Of a DNA stretch of 25,491 nt, positions 22,865 to 25,491 are shown in pieces. Numbering within the stretch: position 1 is the stretch's first letter; every line of letters begins with the position of its first letter. A program made the position numbers and the translations under genes. The notes beneath the pieces were generated by a model. The model saw only the letters and a list, made by a program, of their open reading frames with translations, was not told the origin of the DNA and made no database searches. Where the stretch lies: contig CALGNF010000085.1 in NCBI GenBank assembly GCA_937958685.1, forward strand, positions 1 to 25,491, written 5' to 3'. The stretch comes from an uncultured Caryophanales bacterium (GTDB taxonomy: Bacteria > Bacillota_I > Bacilli_A > Izemoplasmatales > Hujiaoplasmataceae).

Positions 22865-23098
22865 ATGCCTGGAAGAGACTTTACCGGTCCTTTGGGAAGA
22901 GGAGCGATGAGCGGCCGGGGCCTCGGACCTTGCGGTGGTGGCCAAAGGTATTGCGGCTGGCCAAGGGGCTACCGCTATCTCCGTCATCCTTACTTGGACT
23001 ATCCCGGCGAGCCGGACAAGGCAGAACTGGAAGACGAAAAGAAGGCTCTGCAAGCACGTTTGACGGAAATCGAGAAACAACTCGCCACCAAAGTCTGA
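22865..23098 (+). CDS. DUF5320 family small glycine-rich protein
   Basis: A 77-residue protein starting MPGRDFTGPLGRGAMSGRGLGPC, the typical start of DUF5320 proteins (MPxxDGTGPxGxGPxTGRGxGxC). Two cysteines (Cys23, and Cys30 in RYCGW) sit in the glycine-rich half. The C-terminal half (about 50-76) is a charged heptad-like helix, EPDKAELEDEKKALQARLTE, suitable for a coiled coil. Members are often found near Mrp/NifX-type iron-sulfur or dinitrogenase-cofactor proteins in anaerobes; no such gene is in this window, so a metal-related role is only suggested. AAGGAGG is 8 bases before ATG 22865; the frame upstream lies inside the inverted repeat. It is a single-gene unit with its own promoter and terminator. 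Confidence 0.87.
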   Translation: MPGRDFTGPLGRGAMSGRGLGPCGGGQRYCGWPRGYRYLRHPYLDYPGEPDKAELEDEKKALQARLTEIEKQLATKV

Positions 23099-23138
23099 GG
23101 ATGGTTGTGCGGACATCCAGACCGCGAACAAGAACACG

Positions 23139-23164
23139 AAGGCGCCTTGAGCGCCTTTTCTTTT
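23139..23164 (+). terminator. Rho-independent terminator after the DUF5320 gene
   Basis: AAGGCGC (23139-23145) pairs with GCGCCTT (23151-23157) over a 5-base loop, followed by TTTTCTTTT. Confidence 0.9.
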
Positions 23165-23188
23165 CGGTCAAACTGTTTTTTGGCTCAC

Positions 23189-23217
23189 TTGTAAGGAATG
23201 CCGATAAATGATATCAT
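23189..23217 (+). promoter_or_regulatory. Promoter for the LolD/FtsX-type ABC operon
   Basis: TTGTAA (23189-23194), 17 bases, then TATCAT (23212-23217) preceded by TGA. The predicted start near 23224 supports the start codon at 23255 over the upstream open frame. Confidence 0.55.
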
Positions 23218-23254
23218 AGTATTACCCACCAAAGTCGAAAAACGAGGGAAGCCC

Positions 23255-23935
23255 ATGGACCTGATCGCGGCAAGCAAACTGCAAAAGGACTACCGTACCC
23301 AAGCGGGGATCACCGCGGTTCTCAAAGGTGTCGACCTGCGGATCGGAGCCGGTGAATTCTTGGGTATCGTCGGACCCTCGGGATCCGGCAAATCAACATT
23401 GCTCTATGTGCTTAGCGGCCTGGAACCGGCAACTGCCGGCACGGTGTCGCTGTTTGGCAAAACGATCGGGGAGATGAAGGATCATGAGATTGCGGATCTT
23501 CGCAAACACAAGCTCGGCTTCGTGTTCCAGTTCTATAACCTGCTTCCCAACCTGACGGTTCTTGAGAACGTCGAACTGCCGCTTGTGATCGCCGGCAAAT
23601 CCGACTTGGCCAAGGCGAAGACAGCGCTCGGGCTCATCGGTCTCAAGGACGCGGATGCGCTGTATCCCGCCCAACTCTCCGGCGGCATGCAGCAGCGGGT
23701 GGCGATCGCCCGGGCGATGGTCAACGATCCGAAAATCGTGTTCGCGGACGAACCCACCGGCAATCTCGATCAAAAAAGCGGCAGGGAAATCATGGGCATC
23801 CTCAAGAAACTGAATCAGGAGACCGGCGTGACGATCGTTTTGGTCACCCACAATCTCGAGCACCTAGCCTATTGCACGCGGAAACTGGAACTGATCGACG
23901 GAAAGATCGGCAACGATGAGACCCTTGGCGTATAA
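23255..23935 (+). CDS. ABC transporter ATP-binding protein, LolD/MacB/FtsE type
   Basis: A 226-residue ATPase of the group that pairs with FtsX-like permeases (LolD, MacB, BceA and relatives). Walker A is GPSGSGKST (40-48), the Q-loop is [22 protein letters not shown] (89-110), the signature LSGGMQQR (141-148), Walker B IVFADE (161-166) with EPTGNLD, and the switch histidine is in VTHN. The Q-loop sequence and TGNLD box are diagnostic of this group. Such systems move lipoproteins, peptides or antibiotics, or act mechanically rather than as transporters. The frame is open to 23198, but ATG 23255 has GAGGGAA upstream and lies after the promoter. It overlaps the permease gene by 20 bases, so the two are translationally coupled. 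Confidence 0.92.
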   Translation: MDLIAASKLQKDYRTQAGITAVLKGVDLRIGAGEFLGIVGPSGSGKSTLLYVLSGLEPATAGTVSLFGKTIGEMKDHEIADLRKHKLGFVFQFYNLLPNLTVLENVELPLVIAGKSDLAKAKTALGLIGLKDADALYPAQLSGGMQQRVAIARAMVNDPKIVFADEPTGNLDQKSGREIMGILKKLNQETGVTIVLVTHNLEHLAYCTRKLELIDGKIGNDETLGV

Positions 23936-25442
23936 GTTAAGATTTGCCTGGAAGACCATCACGGGGAATTTTGGCAATTCACTCTCCGTACTGCTCTCGC
24001 TGATACTAACGGCGATGCTGCTCGTCATCGCCTTCAATCTGCGTTCCGGTTTCGAGAAGACATTCTATTACAAGAATAAGGAAACCTACAAGGATATCGA
24101 CATCGTCATCACCTACGACGAAAACGCGACCGCCAGACTGGTTAACAAAAGAAAACTGACGACGGATTATAGCGATCAGGTGCGCCCGCCGCTCGCTTTC
24201 TTCAACCTGTTTGTCCTGGCGGGCGCAACCGAAGACACTTTCTATACCGAGTTGATGTCCTCATCGATCGCGGAGATGGAAAAACTGATCGATTACGACA
24301 TGGAAAGCCTCACCGCCGGTCAGATCGCCATCACCAAATCTTTGGCAAAGAAGCACGCGCTCGCCGTCGGGCAACCGTTCCGGATCCTGATGCTGGGTGG
24401 GGAATATGAATATATGGTGGCGGAAATCATTCCCGATACCGGTTTGTTCTCAGGAGACAAGGTCTTTGTGGAGAAAAACCGGCTGTTGAATGATTTCTAC
24501 GGTTTGAGCGGATTCGACAACCTGGGCAACACGATCTATATCGATGTTTTGGCCGAAACCGATGTCGATGCCCTGATCGCCATTCTCTCGGCTGATGCGG
24601 AATACGCGGATTACCTGATTTTCAAAACGATCGACCAAGAGGCAATCATTAGCAAATCCCGCTACAACAGCACGATCATGCTGGGGCTCACCGTCTTGGT
24701 CCTGATCGCCTTGGGGATGGTGATCCACTCGCTGTTTCCGCTTCTTGCCCGCAATCTCCAACGCCAATACGGGTTGATCAGGATTCTGGGGGGCAACGAC
24801 AGATTTGTTTTTTCCGTCTGGTTGATCGAGATCTTCATCTTTTACACCATGGCTGTCGCCGCGGGTTGCGTTTTCGCCTTTCTGGTCATCAACTTCTCTT
24901 CCCGCAGTTATGGCGTCCTTTCGATCATCGGCCTCGACATCCTGATGACAGTCCTGGCGCTCATCAGTCTCGCCGCGCTGCTCTTGATCGAGAGCGGAAC
25001 CAGATTCGCCAACATCCGCAAACAAAGCCTGATCGCGCTTTCAAGCGATATCCGCTATCATCGGAGTGTTCCCCAGCCATATTGGTTCATCGTGTTTGTC
25101 GCGCTGGCGGGGATCATCCACTTTACCCAACCGTTTTCCTATCCTGTCAACGCCCTGATCATGATCCTGACAGGCATCTTCGCGGCTTTCACCGGGATCA
25201 CGATCGTCCTGCACCTGTGTCAGAAGTTGGCTTTCAAGGGCAAACCGCGATTGTTCGAGCGATTCAATCTCCGCTACTTGCGCGACAACCGCTATATCCA
25301 TCATTCGCTCAGGATTCTCCTGGCATCGTTTCTGGTCATCGTCATCGCGCTGGCGATCAGGGTTTATATCAGGACTGAAACCGCGACATTCAAGAACCAA
25401 TTGGGATTCGATTACGCCATCGCCAACATCTTCGACTACGAT
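23916..25442 (+). CDS. FtsX-like ABC permease (3' end missing)
   Basis: The first 509 residues of a permease, still open where real sequence ends. Residues 18-40 form a first membrane segment after a basic start ([14 protein letters not shown]). An extracellular domain of about 210 residues follows. Then come hydrophobic segments near 254-275, 298-328 and 338-360, a pair in 388-435, and the start of another at about 462-485. RNLQRQYGLIRILGG is the FtsX-type cytoplasmic loop. This is the layout of an 8-10-segment FtsX/MacB-like permease with two FtsX domains, the partner of the ATPase upstream. The ATG at 23916 overlaps that gene by 20 bases, with GGAAAG 10 bases before it. The frame continues into the adapter at 25443, and those residues must be ignored. 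Confidence 0.88.
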
Positions 25443-25491
25443 AGATCGGAAGAGCGTCGTGTAGGGAAAGAGTGTAGATCGCGGTGGTCGC
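25443..25491. other. Illumina TruSeq adapter sequence (artifact)
   Basis: From 25443 the sequence starts AGATCGGAAGAGCGTCGTGT and continues with GGGAAAGAGTGTAGATC and GGTGGTCGC, which is the reverse complement of the Illumina TruSeq universal adapter as I know it, with one difference (TCGCGG where the adapter has TCTCGG). It is library-derived, not part of the genome. Confidence 0.95.

Overview
The window looks like a contig from a Bacillota (Firmicutes) chromosome, probably a fermentative anaerobe of the Bacilli/Erysipelotrichia/Mollicutes-related branch. The evidence is the ytxK-ackA pair, a short C-family DnaE followed directly by pfkA (both pairs echo the gene neighbourhood of Bacillus subtilis), Shine-Dalgarno sites of the AGGAGGTGATC type, and catabolic acetate kinase, tryptophanase and arginine deiminase genes. 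TGA is used as stop (radical SAM gene, uvrB, vanZ, tnaA), so the genetic code is standard. Coding DNA is moderately GC-rich, while 12.72-12.84 kb is strikingly A+T-rich. The lineage is an inference; no 16S gene is present.

Layout. 1-0.9 kb: lipoprotein cyclophilin, then convergent yidD. 1.0-4.5 kb: ytxK-like methyltransferase, ackA, and a secreted membrane-anchored protein built of four Ig-like repeats. 4.5-8.6 kb: dnaE-pfkA. 8.6-10.2 kb: minus-strand B12-binding/radical SAM protein, divergent from uvrB-vanZ (10.3-12.7 kb). 12.7-16.0 kb: the most unusual region. A perfect consensus promoter precedes two tandem small proteins (53 and 50 aa) with a matching C-terminal motif. A second perfect promoter, bracketed by inverted repeats, then precedes three genes sharing a short SHOCT-like helical module (one a DUF2089 zinc/HTH protein) and an MFS exporter. 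16.2-17.6 kb: an RlmCD-type rRNA methyltransferase. 17.9-19.9 kb: a NatAB-type ABC exporter. 20.1-22.8 kb: tnaA-arcA amino-acid catabolism. 22.8-23.1 kb: DUF5320 protein behind an operator-like palindrome. 23.2-25.4 kb: a LolD-type ATPase with a truncated FtsX-type permease.

Regulation. Most promoters read as an extended -10 (TGN followed by TATAAT or a close variant) with a weak -35. The two in the small-protein region are the opposite: perfect TTGACA-N17-TATAAT without the TG extension. Most transcription units end in clear rho-independent terminators.

The last 49 bases (25443-25491) match an Illumina TruSeq adapter and are not genomic. The final permease is therefore artificially truncated and must not be read across that junction.
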